64,000 nt of DNA from Jeongeupia sp. USM3 (GCF_001808185.1 NZ_CP017668.1:186001-250000), one strand, 5' to 3'; positions 17,806-25,938 are shown, counted from the first letter of the stretch. Notes: generated from the letters alone by a model not told the origin. Numbers and translations: made by a program.

Positions 17806-18126
17806 TTAGCGTGCCGCCATCTGGGCCGGCTGGGCGTGCACGGGCTCGCGATCACGCGTTGCGGCAAGGCGCAGCGTTTCGTAGAGCTCCGGCTTCATTT
17901 CCTTCAGGTACTCGAGGATCAGGAAGTCCTCGCGATGGATCTTGGCCAGGTCGACCTGCTCGATATGGACGACGCGCAGCAGCTCGCGAACCGGTCGCGG
18001 CATGTTGCGGCCGCTTTCGTAACGGGAACCGCCGCTTTGCGTCACGCCGATCTTGCTCCAGAATTCCTGTTGGTTCAGGCCCAGGCGGCGGCGCACTTCG
18101 CGCGGATTCAGTGTGGATTCTTTCAT
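17806..18126 (-). CDS. Helix-turn-helix transcriptional regulator
   Basis: A 106-residue protein with an N-terminal XRE-like HTH (REVRRRLGLNQQEFWSKIGVTQSGGSRYESGRNMPRPVRELL, residues 8-50), then an acidic helical region (HREDFLILEYLKEMKPELYETL). It resembles small phage- or plasmid-type regulators kept on the chromosome. GAGGAGT stands 6-7 nt before the ATG. It is divergent from the DUF455 gene with a 119-nt AT-richer gap, so control of that gene and of itself is plausible. Confidence 0.82.
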   Translation of the reverse strand: MKESTLNPREVRRRLGLNQQEFWSKIGVTQSGGSRYESGRNMPRPVRELLRVVHIEQVDLAKIHREDFLILEYLKEMKPELYETLRLAATRDREPVHAQPAQMAAR

Positions 18127-18245
18127 ATTGGACTCCTCGGTACTGCGGCATGACGGCGAAAATCTTGACGTCATCATAAGGACGAGGGCCATTTGCAAAC
18201 ACGTAAGTATTTCCTGATGAAGCTGTGATTTAGTCACGCAATCTT

Positions 18246-19058
18246 ATGTCATACACCCTTGACTTAAATCATCTCAATAAGCAACGTTTTGCCCATCGGG
18301 CGCTGATGGAGCCCGATCCACTGCGCAAAGTTGCGCAAGTCCGTGATTTCAATGGCAATTGCGATGCCGGCCCGGACAGGCCGGTCGTCGAGCGTGTCGT
18401 CGTTCCGGGGCGGCCGCTGCGACCTGAACTGGTGGCGCCGTCGGCGCTGGTCAACCGCGATGTCGCCAGCGACGAAGGGCGGGCTGCCTTGCTGCACGCG
18501 ATCGCGCATATCGAGTTCAATGCGATCAACCTGGCGCTCGATGCGATCTACCGCTTCGCCGGTATGCCGGACGCCTATTACCTCGACTGGCTCCGCGTGG
18601 CGCGCGAGGAGTCACTGCATTTCACCCTGTTGAGCGAACATCTGGGCGCGCTGGGCTACGCCTACGGCGATTTCCCGGCGCACAACGGCTTGTGGGAAAT
18701 GGCGGTCAAGACCGACGACGACGTGATGGCGCGGATGGCGCTGGTGCCGCGAATCCTCGAGGCGAGAGGGCTCGACGTGACGCCGGGCATCCGCGAGAAA
18801 CTCAAGCAGAGTGGTGATCATCGCGCCTGCGAGATCCTCGACGTGATCCTGCGCGACGAGATCGGCCATGTGCAAATCGGCAACCGCTGGTTCCACTGGT
18901 GCTGTGCCGAGCGCGGACTCGATCCGGTGCCGACCTTTGTCCGGCTGCTGCGCGATTACGATGCGGTGATGCCGCGCGGCCGGCTCAATTATCCGGCGCG
19001 GCGCGCGGCCGGCTTCAGTGACGAAGAACTGGCGCTGATCGAATCGCTGAAGGTGTGA
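18246..19058 (+). CDS. DUF455 family ferritin-like protein
   Basis: A 270-residue protein of the DUF455 group, a ferritin-like four-helix fold. Candidate diiron ligands are visible: Glu in HIEFNAINLALDA, Glu/His in REESLHFTLLSEHL, and Glu/His in DEIGHVQIGNRWFHW. The N-terminal RFAHRALMEPDPLRKVAQVRDF matches the start of other members. Family members are common in proteobacteria, some being discussed as tRNA or small-molecule oxygenase-like, but no reaction is proven. No strong binding site is visible before the ATG; a second in-frame ATG lies 20 codons in. Confidence 0.85.
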   Translation: MSYTLDLNHLNKQRFAHRALMEPDPLRKVAQVRDFNGNCDAGPDRPVVERVVVPGRPLRPELVAPSALVNRDVASDEGRAALLHAIAHIEFNAINLALDAIYRFAGMPDAYYLDWLRVAREESLHFTLLSEHLGALGYAYGDFPAHNGLWEMAVKTDDDVMARMALVPRILEARGLDVTPGIREKLKQSGDHRACEILDVILRDEIGHVQIGNRWFHWCCAERGLDPVPTFVRLLRDYDAVMPRGRLNYPARRAAGFSDEELALIESLKV

Positions 19059-19337
19059 TCAGCCGATCCTGAGCTGCAGGTCGTCGCGCTCGTCGGCGGC
19101 GTCGCGCAGCGTGGCGATCAGCGCGGCGTAGTGTTCGGCGCCGAGTTGCTCGCGTGCAGCGCTGGCGTCGGGCCAGTGCAGCGTCAACGGGCCTTCGATG
19201 TCGGTCGTCAGCAGATCGAACAGCGCGTCGAGGTTGCGACCGAAATACACCGGCAGCGGCAGTTGCCGGGCCAGTTGTTCGTAGACGTCGTCCATGCTGC
19301 GGATATCGTGCAGCAGCACGTTCTTGTGCGGGGTCAT
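19059..19337 (-). CDS. Barstar-family ribonuclease inhibitor
   Basis: A 92-residue barstar-like protein. The pattern IRSMDDVYEQLARQLPLPVYFGRNLDALFDLLT is the barstar signature, with the acidic and aromatic residues of the second helix that plug the barnase active site, followed by the LTLHW strand. It is cytoplasmic, with no signal peptide, as expected for an immunity protein. AAGGAGATGCA gives a strong binding site. It follows the barnase-like gene after 9 nt, so enzyme and inhibitor are made together. Confidence 0.9.
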   Translation of the reverse strand: MTPHKNVLLHDIRSMDDVYEQLARQLPLPVYFGRNLDALFDLLTTDIEGPLTLHWPDASAAREQLGAEHYAALIATLRDAADERDDLQLRIG

Positions 19338-19346
19338 TGCATCTCC

Positions 19347-19781
19347 TTACGGCTGGCAGGCGGGCAGTTCGGTGAAGGTCTGGTAATGGTCGACCGTGAC
19401 GAAGCGGCGGCCTTTCGGTTCGAACACCAGCCGCTTGGCGCCGCGCTTGCCGCCGCGGTAGTCGAGGTCGGCCTCGCGATACTGGCCGTGCGGCAGTCGT
19501 TGTTCACGGTTGCCGAAGCGGTCGCCGCCGATCGAGTGATTGGGCAGCACCTGCCACAGGTCGCGGCCGGGTTTCCAGCCTGCGGCCTGCGCCTCGCGCT
19601 TGGTCACGTAGCGCTCGGGCAGGCGGCCGTCGCGGGCCAGGCTGACGAGCACGGCAGAAAGCTCGCCGCGATCGAGTCTTTGCGAAGCGGCGAACGTTGC
19701 GGCAATGTCGTCGCAGCGCGACTGGGCCGCCAGCGCCGGCACGGAGAAACCGAGCAGCAGGCCGAGCAGGATGGGGTACAT
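19347..19781 (-). CDS. Secreted barnase-like guanyl ribonuclease
   Basis: A 144-residue microbial RNase of the N1/T1/barnase family. Residues 1-19 form a signal peptide ending ALAA. The catalytic set maps one-to-one on barnase: Lys61 in YVTKREAQAAGW, Glu103 in YREADLDY (general base), Arg113 and Arg117, and His132 in VDHYQTFTEL (general acid). The IGGDRFGNREQRLP loop is also conserved. It should cleave single-stranded RNA after G, outside the cytoplasm. The barstar gene follows at once. All key residues are intact, so it looks active. Confidence 0.93.
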   Translation of the reverse strand: MYPILLGLLLGFSVPALAAQSRCDDIAATFAASQRLDRGELSAVLVSLARDGRLPERYVTKREAQAAGWKPGRDLWQVLPNHSIGGDRFGNREQRLPHGQYREADLDYRGGKRGAKRLVFEPKGRRFVTVDHYQTFTELPACQP

Positions 19782-19800
19782 GGCGGGTCCGGTGGTGGGA

Positions 19801-20589
19801 TCAGCAGGGTTCCAGCGGCGTCAGCAGCACGAGTTTCAGCGCTTCGTGATCGACGAGCTTGAACGACAGTTGATGATAGACGAGCAGGCCAGTGTCGGGA
19901 TGCGAGAAGGCGCGCTCGCCTCCCTGCCGCTCGAGCACGTCGTGACGGCGCCAGTACTCGGCGAACTCGGGGCTGGCCTGAGACAGCTGGCCGATCAGTT
20001 CGATCAGGTCTGCATCGTCGACGCTGGCCCGGGTATCGGCTCGGAACTCGGCTGCCAGCCGCCGGGCGCGGACTTCCCAGTCGACGACCAGCGCCCGGGC
20101 GGCCGGGTCGAGAAAGACAAAGGCGAGCAGGTTCGGTGCCGCGCCGCTGGCAAGCCACGGACCAAACAGGCCGGCCGCCGCATCGTTCCAGGCCAGCACG
20201 TCCCAGCGCCGGCCGAGCACGTAGGCCGGGCCGGCAAAGCCGCGCACTGCGGCCTCGAGGATGCCGGGAGTCACATCGTGCTCGGTGCGTGGCTGTTGCG
20301 GATCGTGCCGGCCGGCGAGTTCGAACAGATAGGCGCGCTGCGGCCGGTCCATGCGCAGTGCCACGGCGAGACGGTCGAGCGCGTCGGCCGAGACGCTGAT
20401 GTCGCGGCCCTGCTCGATCCAGGTGTACCAGGTCGGGCTGATGTCGGCGAGCTGGGCGACCTCTTCGCGGCGCAGGCCGGCGGTGCGCCGCCGGGCGCCG
20501 GCCGGAAAGCCGAACGCGGCCGGTTCGCACTGCTGGCGCAGATTCATCAGAAAGTCGCCGAGTTCCTTGCGGCGGATCGAAGCGGACAT
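19801..20589 (-). CDS. XRE-type regulator with MmyB-like ligand domain
   Basis: A 262-residue regulator. The HTH is at about residues 10-75 (GLRREEVAQLADISPTWYTWIEQGRDISVS), followed by the MmyB-like PAS domain (AYVLGRRWDVLAWNDAAAGLFGPW; RRHDVLERQGGERAFSHPDTGLLVYHQLSFKL). Members often sit beside and control a short-chain dehydrogenase or similar gene. Here it lies just 19 nt upstream of the barnase-barstar pair in the same direction and divergent from leuC. A start at 20616 is equally possible; neither has a strong binding site. Confidence 0.87.
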   Translation of the reverse strand: MSASIRRKELGDFLMNLRQQCEPAAFGFPAGARRRTAGLRREEVAQLADISPTWYTWIEQGRDISVSADALDRLAVALRMDRPQRAYLFELAGRHDPQQPRTEHDVTPGILEAAVRGFAGPAYVLGRRWDVLAWNDAAAGLFGPWLASGAAPNLLAFVFLDPAARALVVDWEVRARRLAAEFRADTRASVDDADLIELIGQLSQASPEFAEYWRRHDVLERQGGERAFSHPDTGLLVYHQLSFKLVDHEALKLVLLTPLEPC

Positions 20590-20749
20590 GCGGTGGCTCT
20601 GGCTGTTACTCTTCATACCAGTATAAGTACTAAACTTGTTCCAGTATCCAAACGCTTTTAATCTGCCCTGCATCGGGCGGAAAGGTGCAGTCCTTCCCGT
20701 CTGCGGTGGCTGCCGTGGCGTGATCCAGCTCACGCCATTGCGCCGGCAG

Positions 20750-20784
20750 CACGGTATGATCACACCGTGGTATCACGGTTTTTC
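20750..20784 (+). promoter_or_regulatory. Interlocked inverted repeats before leuC
   Basis: CACGGT (20750-20755), ACCGTG (20764-20769) and CACGGT (20774-20779) followed by TTTTTC. The middle arm can pair with either neighbour; the second pairing with the T-run looks like a small intrinsic terminator. TATGAT at 20755-20760 could be the -10 element, in which case the first repeat is an operator and the second hairpin the 5' end of the mRNA. Confidence 0.5.
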
Positions 20785-20797
20785 TTCTGGAACGAAT

Positions 20798-22207
20798 ATG
20801 GCCGCACAGACGCTTTACGACAAACTCTGGCACTCGCACGTCGTCAGCGAGGAAGCCGACGGAACCTGTCTGCTTTATATCGATCGCCATCTGGTTCACG
20901 AAGTGACCAGCCCGCAGGCGTTCGAGGGGCTCAAGCTCGCCGGCCGCAAGCTGTGGCGCGCGCATTCGGTGGTGTCGACGCCGGACCACAACACGCCGAC
21001 CGATCACTGGGACGAAGGGATCAAGGACCCGATCTCGCGCCAGCAGGTCGAGACGCTCGACGCCAACATCAAGGAATTCGGCGCGCTGGTCTACTACCCG
21101 TTCAAGGACAAGCATCAGGGCATCCTGCACGTCGTCGGCCCGGAAAGCGGCGCGACCTTGCCGGGGATGACCGTCGTCTGCGGCGACAGCCATACGTCGA
21201 CCCATGGCGCCTTCGGCGCGCTGGCGCACGGCATCGGCACGTCCGAAGTCGAGCTCGTGCTCGCGACGCAATGTCTGGTCGCCAAGAAGTCGAAGGCCAT
21301 GCTGGTGCGCGTCGACGGCCAGCTCGGTCGTGGTGTAACCGCCAAGGACGTGGCCCTGGCCATCATCGGCAGGATCGGCACCGCCGGCGGTACCGGCTAC
21401 GCGATCGAGTTCGGTGGCAGCGCGATTCGCGGTCTGTCGATGGAAGGCCGGATGACCCTGTGCAATATGGCGATCGAAGGCGGCGCCCGTGCCGGCATGG
21501 TCGCGGTCGACCAGACGACGATCGACTACGTCAAGGGCCGGCCGTTTGCGCCGAGCGCAGAACAATGGGACGCCGCCGTCGCCGACTGGCGCACCCTGGT
21601 GTCCGACGACGGCGCGGTGTTCGACGCCGTGGTCGAAATCAGGGCCGAAGACATCGAGCCGCAAGTCACCTGGGGTACGTCACCCGAGCAGGTGCTGTCG
21701 GTCAACGGCCGTGTGCCCGATCCGGCTGCGGAAACCGACGCGGTGAAGAAGGGCAGCTACGAGCGCGCCCTGCAGTACATGGGCCTCGCCGCCAATACGC
21801 CGATCACCGAAATCCCGGTCGACAAGGTGTTCATCGGTTCGTGTACCAACTCGCGGATCGAGGACCTGCGCGCCGCGGCATCGGTGGTCAAGGGCAAGAA
21901 GAAGGCCGATTCGGTCAAGCTGGTGATGATCGTTCCGGGCTCGGGCCTGGTGAAGGCGCAGGCCGAGGCCGAGGGGCTCGACAAGGTGTTCATCGACGCC
22001 GGTTTCGAGTGGCGCGAGCCGGGCTGTTCGATGTGCCTGGCGATGAACGCCGACCGGCTCGAGCCGGGCGAGCGTTGCGCGTCGACAAGCAACCGCAATT
22101 TCGAAGGGCGTCAGGGGCAGGGTGGACGTACCCATCTCGTCAGTCCGGAAATGGCCGCAGCCGCGGCGATTGCCGGTCATTTCGTCGATGTACGCACTTT
22201 TGCGTGA
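20798..22207 (+). CDS. leuC: 3-isopropylmalate dehydratase, large subunit
   Basis: A 469-residue aconitase-family protein that with LeuD isomerises 2- to 3-isopropylmalate in leucine synthesis. The cluster cysteines lie in FIGSCTNSRIEDL and GCSMCLAMN; PGMTVVCGDSHTSTHGAFGALAHGIGTSEVE is the family signature. Start MAAQTLYDKLWHSH matches homologues, with GGAACGA before it. It is followed by the entericidin gene and leuD. Control may act at the interlocked repeats just upstream. Confidence 0.97.
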   Translation: MAAQTLYDKLWHSHVVSEEADGTCLLYIDRHLVHEVTSPQAFEGLKLAGRKLWRAHSVVSTPDHNTPTDHWDEGIKDPISRQQVETLDANIKEFGALVYYPFKDKHQGILHVVGPESGATLPGMTVVCGDSHTSTHGAFGALAHGIGTSEVELVLATQCLVAKKSKAMLVRVDGQLGRGVTAKDVALAIIGRIGTAGGTGYAIEFGGSAIRGLSMEGRMTLCNMAIEGGARAGMVAVDQTTIDYVKGRPFAPSAEQWDAAVADWRTLVSDDGAVFDAVVEIRAEDIEPQVTWGTSPEQVLSVNGRVPDPAAETDAVKKGSYERALQYMGLAANTPITEIPVDKVFIGSCTNSRIEDLRAAASVVKGKKKADSVKLVMIVPGSGLVKAQAEAEGLDKVFIDAGFEWREPGCSMCLAMNADRLEPGERCASTSNRNFEGRQGQGGRTHLVSPEMAAAAAIAGHFVDVRTFA

Positions 22208-22249
22208 CGTGACGCTCTAAACATTTTTGATCTGCTGGAGTGTGTACTC

Positions 22250-22375
22250 ATGAAATCGATTTTCCTGCTCGCCGTTGTCGCCGCTTTGACCCTGTCCGGC
22301 TGTAACACCATGAAGGGGTTCGGCCAGGACGTGCAGAAGGTCGGTGGCAAGATCGAGAACGCCGGCAACAAATAA
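22250..22375 (+). CDS. Entericidin A/B family lipoprotein
   Basis: A 41-residue protein, MKSIFLLAVVAALTLSGC then NTMKGFGQDVQKVGGKIENAGNK. It has a lipoprotein signal with lipobox LSGC and the short amphipathic G-D-x-x-x-x-G-x-x-I-x-x-A tail of the entericidin (EcnA/EcnB) family, small membrane lipoproteins tied to stress and a proposed toxin-antidote role in E. coli. TGGAG precedes the ATG. It lies between leuC and leuD in the same direction, so it is expressed with the leucine genes. Confidence 0.88.
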   Translation: MKSIFLLAVVAALTLSGCNTMKGFGQDVQKVGGKIENAGNK

Positions 22376-22425
22376 TTCGGCTGCCACGCTTCGCCAAAGG
22401 GCATCGTGGCCGCGAGGAATCCGCA

Positions 22426-23064
22426 ATGAAAGCCTTTACCCCGTTGAATGGCCTGGTTTGCCCGCTCGACCGCGCCAATGTCGATACCGACGCGATCATC
22501 CCGAAGCAGTTCCTGAAGTCGATCAAGCGTTCGGGCTTCGGTCCGAACCTGTTCGACGAGTGGCGTTACCTCGACCATGGCGAACCGGGCATGGACAACA
22601 GCGCGCGGCCGGCCAACCCGGACTTCGTGCTCAACTTCCCGCGCTACAAAGGTGCGCAGGTGCTGCTGGCGCGGGATAACTTCGGCTGCGGTTCGAGCCG
22701 CGAGCACGCGCCGTGGGCGATCGATGACTACGGCTTCCGTGTCGTGATCGCGCCGAGCTTTGCCGACATCTTCTTCAACAACTGCTTCAAGAACGGGCTG
22801 CTGCCCATCGTGCTGCCGGCCGATGTCGTCGAGCGGCTGTTCCTGGAGTGCGAGGCGCAGGACGGCTACCGGCTCGGCGTCGACCTCGAAAAGCAGCGTG
22901 TGACGACGCCGTCGGGCGAATCGTTCGCTTTCGATGTGACCGCGCACCGCAAGCACTGTCTGCTCAACGGACTTGACGAAATCGGCCTGACGCTGGCGCA
23001 CGCCGACGAAATCCGGGCCTTCGAGGCGAAGCACCGCGAAACCAGGCCCTGGCTCTTCGTTTAA
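22426..23064 (+). CDS. leuD: 3-isopropylmalate dehydratase, small subunit
   Basis: A 212-residue swivelling-domain subunit partner of LeuC. GLVCPLDRANVDTDAIIPKQFLKSIKRSGFG at the start and LLARDNFGCGSSREHAPWAIDDYGF are the family marks, followed by FFNNCFKNGLLPIVL. Length agrees with E. coli LeuD (201) plus a few residues. It follows the entericidin gene after 50 nt, and the leu run then breaks off: leuB comes 1.76 kb later, after nagB and an orphan gene. Confidence 0.96.
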   Translation: MKAFTPLNGLVCPLDRANVDTDAIIPKQFLKSIKRSGFGPNLFDEWRYLDHGEPGMDNSARPANPDFVLNFPRYKGAQVLLARDNFGCGSSREHAPWAIDDYGFRVVIAPSFADIFFNNCFKNGLLPIVLPADVVERLFLECEAQDGYRLGVDLEKQRVTTPSGESFAFDVTAHRKHCLLNGLDEIGLTLAHADEIRAFEAKHRETRPWLFV

Positions 23065-23121
23065 CCGGTTTGAGCGGTGGAAAATTGGGGGAGGTCAATA
23101 CGGCCTCCACCTGATTTGTCG

Positions 23122-23146
23122 TATAGTTAGACGTTTTCTTGTCTAC
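23122..23146 (+). promoter_or_regulatory. Possible nagB promoter with inverted-repeat operator
   Basis: TATAGT (23122-23127) could be the -10 element, and TAGAC-N8-GTCTA (23128-23145) follows over the likely start point. The halves resemble the GTCTA-type half-sites of GntR-family amino-sugar regulators (NagR/DasR type). No clear -35 is seen. Confidence 0.35.
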
Positions 23147-23163
23147 CCGGAAAGAATAAGACC

Positions 23164-23898
23164 ATGATCCTGCATAAGTTCAAAAACCAAGCCGATCTCG
23201 ACCGCGCCGCCGCCGATCTGTTCATCTCCGTCGTTCGCGCCAAGCCCAATGCGGTGCTCGGCATGGCCACCGGCGGCACGCCGGTCGGCCTGTACAAGGA
23301 AATCGTCAAGACCTATCAGCAGGGTCTGGTCAGCTTCAGGGAAGTCACGACCTTCAACCTCGACGAATACGTCGGCCTGCCGGTGTCGCATCCGGAGTCG
23401 TATCGCAGCTTCATGCAGACGAATCTGTTCGACCATATCGACATCCTGCCGGAAAACACCCATGTTCCGAACGGCAATGCCGCCGACATCGATGCCGAAG
23501 GCCGCCGTTACGACGAGGCGATCTATCAGCAGGGCTCGGTCGACATGCAGCTGCTCGGCATCGGTGGCAATGGCCATATCGGCTTCAACGAGCCGGATGA
23601 CGAGCTGTCGCGCTTCACCCACAAGGTCACGCTGAAGCAAGCCACGCGTGAAGCCAACAAGCGCTTCTTCAACTCGATCGACGAAGTGCCGACGCATGCG
23701 ATCACCATGGGCATGGGCTCGATCCTGCATGCCAAGGCGATCCTGCTCGTCGTCAAGGGCCAGGAAAAGGCCGAGATACTCGATCGCACGCTGAACGGCC
23801 CGATCACCACCCAGGTGCCGGCGTCGCTGCTGCAGACGCACCCGCGCGTGATCGTGATGACCGACTGCAACGTGACCTACAAGGTTTCGCACTCGTAA
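23164..23898 (+). CDS. nagB: Glucosamine-6-phosphate deaminase
   Basis: A 244-residue enzyme that converts glucosamine-6-phosphate to fructose-6-phosphate and ammonia, the exit of GlcNAc/chitin sugar use. Signatures are GMATGGTPVGLYKEIV, FNLDEYVGLPVSHPESY, LGIGGNGHIGFNEP and MGMGSILHAK. The length is that of the shorter Bacillus-type form lacking the E. coli allosteric tail. It stands alone between leuD and an unrelated gene, with its own terminator and a possible operator, so it is an independent unit inside the leu region. Confidence 0.95.
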   Translation: MILHKFKNQADLDRAAADLFISVVRAKPNAVLGMATGGTPVGLYKEIVKTYQQGLVSFREVTTFNLDEYVGLPVSHPESYRSFMQTNLFDHIDILPENTHVPNGNAADIDAEGRRYDEAIYQQGSVDMQLLGIGGNGHIGFNEPDDELSRFTHKVTLKQATREANKRFFNSIDEVPTHAITMGMGSILHAKAILLVVKGQEKAEILDRTLNGPITTQVPASLLQTHPRVIVMTDCNVTYKVSHS

Positions 23899-23910
23899 TC
23901 GGACGCGCCG

Positions 23911-23940
23911 ACAAAAAGCGGGAGCGATCCCGCTTTTTGT
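23911..23940 (+). terminator. Intrinsic terminator after nagB
   Basis: ACAAAAAGCGGGA-GCGA-TCCCGCTTTTTGT: a 13-bp stem with a T-run on both strands, 12 nt after the nagB stop. Confidence 0.92.
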
Positions 23941-23974
23941 TTGTCTGAAATAAGGCGAAAAGCCAATAAAAATA

Positions 23975-24775
23975 ATGATTTCACTGGATTTGACGATGAG
24001 TTTGAGTCGTGTGGCATGTGTTTCGTGCGTTGCTGTCGCCCTGTTATCTCTGCCGTCTTTTACGGTCGCAGCGACGACTGCTGTGACGGTGCCAGTCCAG
24101 AAGTCGGGCGGTTCCGATGAGGCGCAAATACTGTTCTGGAACAGCATCAAGGACAGCAAGGATCCGGCCGAGTTTCAAGCGTATCTGGATCAGTTTCCTA
24201 ATGGCGTGTTTGCCAAGCTGGCTGAGGTCAAACTTGCCAAACTGCAAAAGCCGGCGATTGTCAGCGCCGTGCGGCCGGCTTCGGTCTCGGTCGTGTCTCA
24301 GTCCGCGCAGGTGCCGCTCGCATATCGTGTCAGCTATGGCGGTCGACTGCAGGAGTTGACCCTTCGTTACGACGGTAAGGTCTGGGTGGTTAACGACCCA
24401 ATCGACCGGCACGCTTGCCTCTTGGGTGCAATTACTGACATCAGTCTCGGCGCAGGCGTGTTTGACGCGAAGCGGCTGCTTGACGAAGCTGCGAGCGGAT
24501 TGAACGTGACGTACAAGCGAAAGGTCTTTGGTGGCGGCGGCAATGAAGTGCCTGCGTGGTACAAGTACACCCGTATGGAGGAGGGCGGTGCGCTGGTGCG
24601 GCTGACTATCGAGGGCGATCAGCGCGGCAAAGGGCCTACTGGGGGGAACGACTCGGTTCGCTTGAAGTTCGACGTGGTGATCGATCGCCAGCGCGGTGTG
24701 GTGACGTCGGCCAAATCGATGCTGACCAGTGCCGCCGGCGGGCGTTCTGCCTGCGACGTGGTCCTGGCCGACTGA
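23975..24775 (+). CDS. Secreted protein of unknown function with caspase-associated tail motif
   Basis: A 266-residue protein with an N-terminal signal (SRVACVSCVAVALLSLPSFTVAAT). Residues ~50-85 hold ILFWNSIKDSKDPAEFQAYL followed by DQFPNGVFAKLAEVKLAKL, a short TPR-like repeat that in other proteobacteria follows caspase-like or Sel1 domains. The rest (residues 110-266) has no domain I recognise. Codon use is less GC-rich than its neighbours. It sits between the nagB terminator and leuB. An ATG seven codons later is an equal start. No function is assigned. Confidence 0.7.
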   Translation: MISLDLTMSLSRVACVSCVAVALLSLPSFTVAATTAVTVPVQKSGGSDEAQILFWNSIKDSKDPAEFQAYLDQFPNGVFAKLAEVKLAKLQKPAIVSAVRPASVSVVSQSAQVPLAYRVSYGGRLQELTLRYDGKVWVVNDPIDRHACLLGAITDISLGAGVFDAKRLLDEAASGLNVTYKRKVFGGGGNEVPAWYKYTRMEEGGALVRLTIEGDQRGKGPTGGNDSVRLKFDVVIDRQRGVVTSAKSMLTSAAGGRSACDVVLAD

Positions 24776-24827
24776 GTATTCCGATTGGCGCCGTCCGGCG
24801 GCGCATATCAACGTTAGGAGTGAGCAA

Positions 24828-25892
24828 ATGAAAGTTCTGATTCTGCCCGGCGACGGCATCGGCCCGGAAATCGTGGCGCAGGCGAAAAAAGTACTGAACG
24901 CGCTGCAGAAGGACGGCCTGGACATCACGCTGTCCGAAGCCCCGCTCGGTGGTGCCGCCTACGACGCCTACGGCGCGCCGTATCCGGAATTCACCCAGAA
25001 GCTCGCGCGCGAAGCCGATGCGATCCTGCTCGGCGCCGTCGGCGGCCCGCAGTACGACCAGCTCGACCGGCCGCTGCGCCCCGAGCGCGGCCTGCTCGGT
25101 ATCCGCAAGGACTTGAACCTGTTCGCCAACCTGCGCCCGGCCATCCTGTATCCGGAACTGGCGAACGCCTCGACTTTGAAGCCGGAAGTCGTCAGCGGCC
25201 TCGACATCCTGATCGTGCGCGAGCTGACCGGTGACATCTACTTCGGCCAGCCGCGCGGGATTCGCGTCAACGAGGCCGGCGAGCGCGAAGGCTTCAACAC
25301 GATGCTGTATTCCGAAAGCGAAGTGCGCCGTATTGCCCACGTCGCCTTCCGTGCGGCGCAGAAGCGCGGCAAGAAGCTGTGTTCGGTCGACAAGGCCAAC
25401 GTGCTCGAGACGACCGAGTTCTGGAAGGAAATCATGACCGACGTCGCCAAGGAGTATCCGGACGTCGAGTTGAGTCACATGTATGTCGACAACGCCGCGA
25501 TGCAGCTCGTGCGTGCGCCGAAGCAGTTCGACGTGATGGTGACCGGCAACATTTTCGGCGACATCCTGTCGGACCAGGCATCGATGCTCACCGGCTCGAT
25601 CGGCATGCTGCCGTCGGCGTCGCTCGACCAGAACGGCAAGGGCCTGTACGAGCCGAGCCATGGCTCGGCACCGGACATCGCCGGCAAGGACGTGGCCAAC
25701 CCGCTGGCGACGATCCTCTCGGCGGCAATGATGCTGCGCTACAGCCTGAACAACGAAGCGGCAGCGGTTCGGGTCGAGAACGCCGTCAAGACCGTGCTCG
25801 CCCAGGGTCTGCGTACCGCCGACATCTACGAAGCCGGCACCACCAGGGTCAGCTGCTCGCAGATGGGCGATGCGGTGGTCGCTGCGCTGTAA
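24828..25892 (+). CDS. leuB: 3-isopropylmalate dehydrogenase
   Basis: A 354-residue NAD-dependent beta-decarboxylating dehydrogenase of leucine synthesis. It begins MKVLILPGDGIGPEIVAQA; LRPERGLLGIRKDLNLFANLRPA and the Mg/NAD region NIFGDILSDQASMLTGSIGMLPSAS with YEPSHGSAPDIAGKD are diagnostic. TAGGAGTGAGCAA is a strong binding site. It is separated from leuCD by nagB and an orphan gene, but lies only 52 nt after the latter, so it may be transcribed from a promoter within or before that gene. A terminator follows. Confidence 0.97.
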   Translation: MKVLILPGDGIGPEIVAQAKKVLNALQKDGLDITLSEAPLGGAAYDAYGAPYPEFTQKLAREADAILLGAVGGPQYDQLDRPLRPERGLLGIRKDLNLFANLRPAILYPELANASTLKPEVVSGLDILIVRELTGDIYFGQPRGIRVNEAGEREGFNTMLYSESEVRRIAHVAFRAAQKRGKKLCSVDKANVLETTEFWKEIMTDVAKEYPDVELSHMYVDNAAMQLVRAPKQFDVMVTGNIFGDILSDQASMLTGSIGMLPSASLDQNGKGLYEPSHGSAPDIAGKDVANPLATILSAAMMLRYSLNNEAAAVRVENAVKTVLAQGLRTADIYEAGTTRVSCSQMGDAVVAAL

Positions 25893-25908
25893 TCGCGTTG
25901 CGCCCGGT

Positions 25909-25938
25909 AAAAGGCACCGCCACGGCGGTGCCTTTTTT
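25909..25938 (+). terminator. Intrinsic terminator after leuB
   Basis: AAAAGGCACCGC-CACG-GCGGTGCCTTTTTT, 16 nt after the leuB stop; a six-T run on the + strand and an A-run on the left arm make it potentially bidirectional with the convergent GNAT gene. Confidence 0.9.

Noticed and set aside
18259..18272. TTGAC-TTAA-ATCAT as an FNR box before DUF455
   Set aside because: Only eight of ten bases match and it lies inside the probable coding start; too weak to claim.
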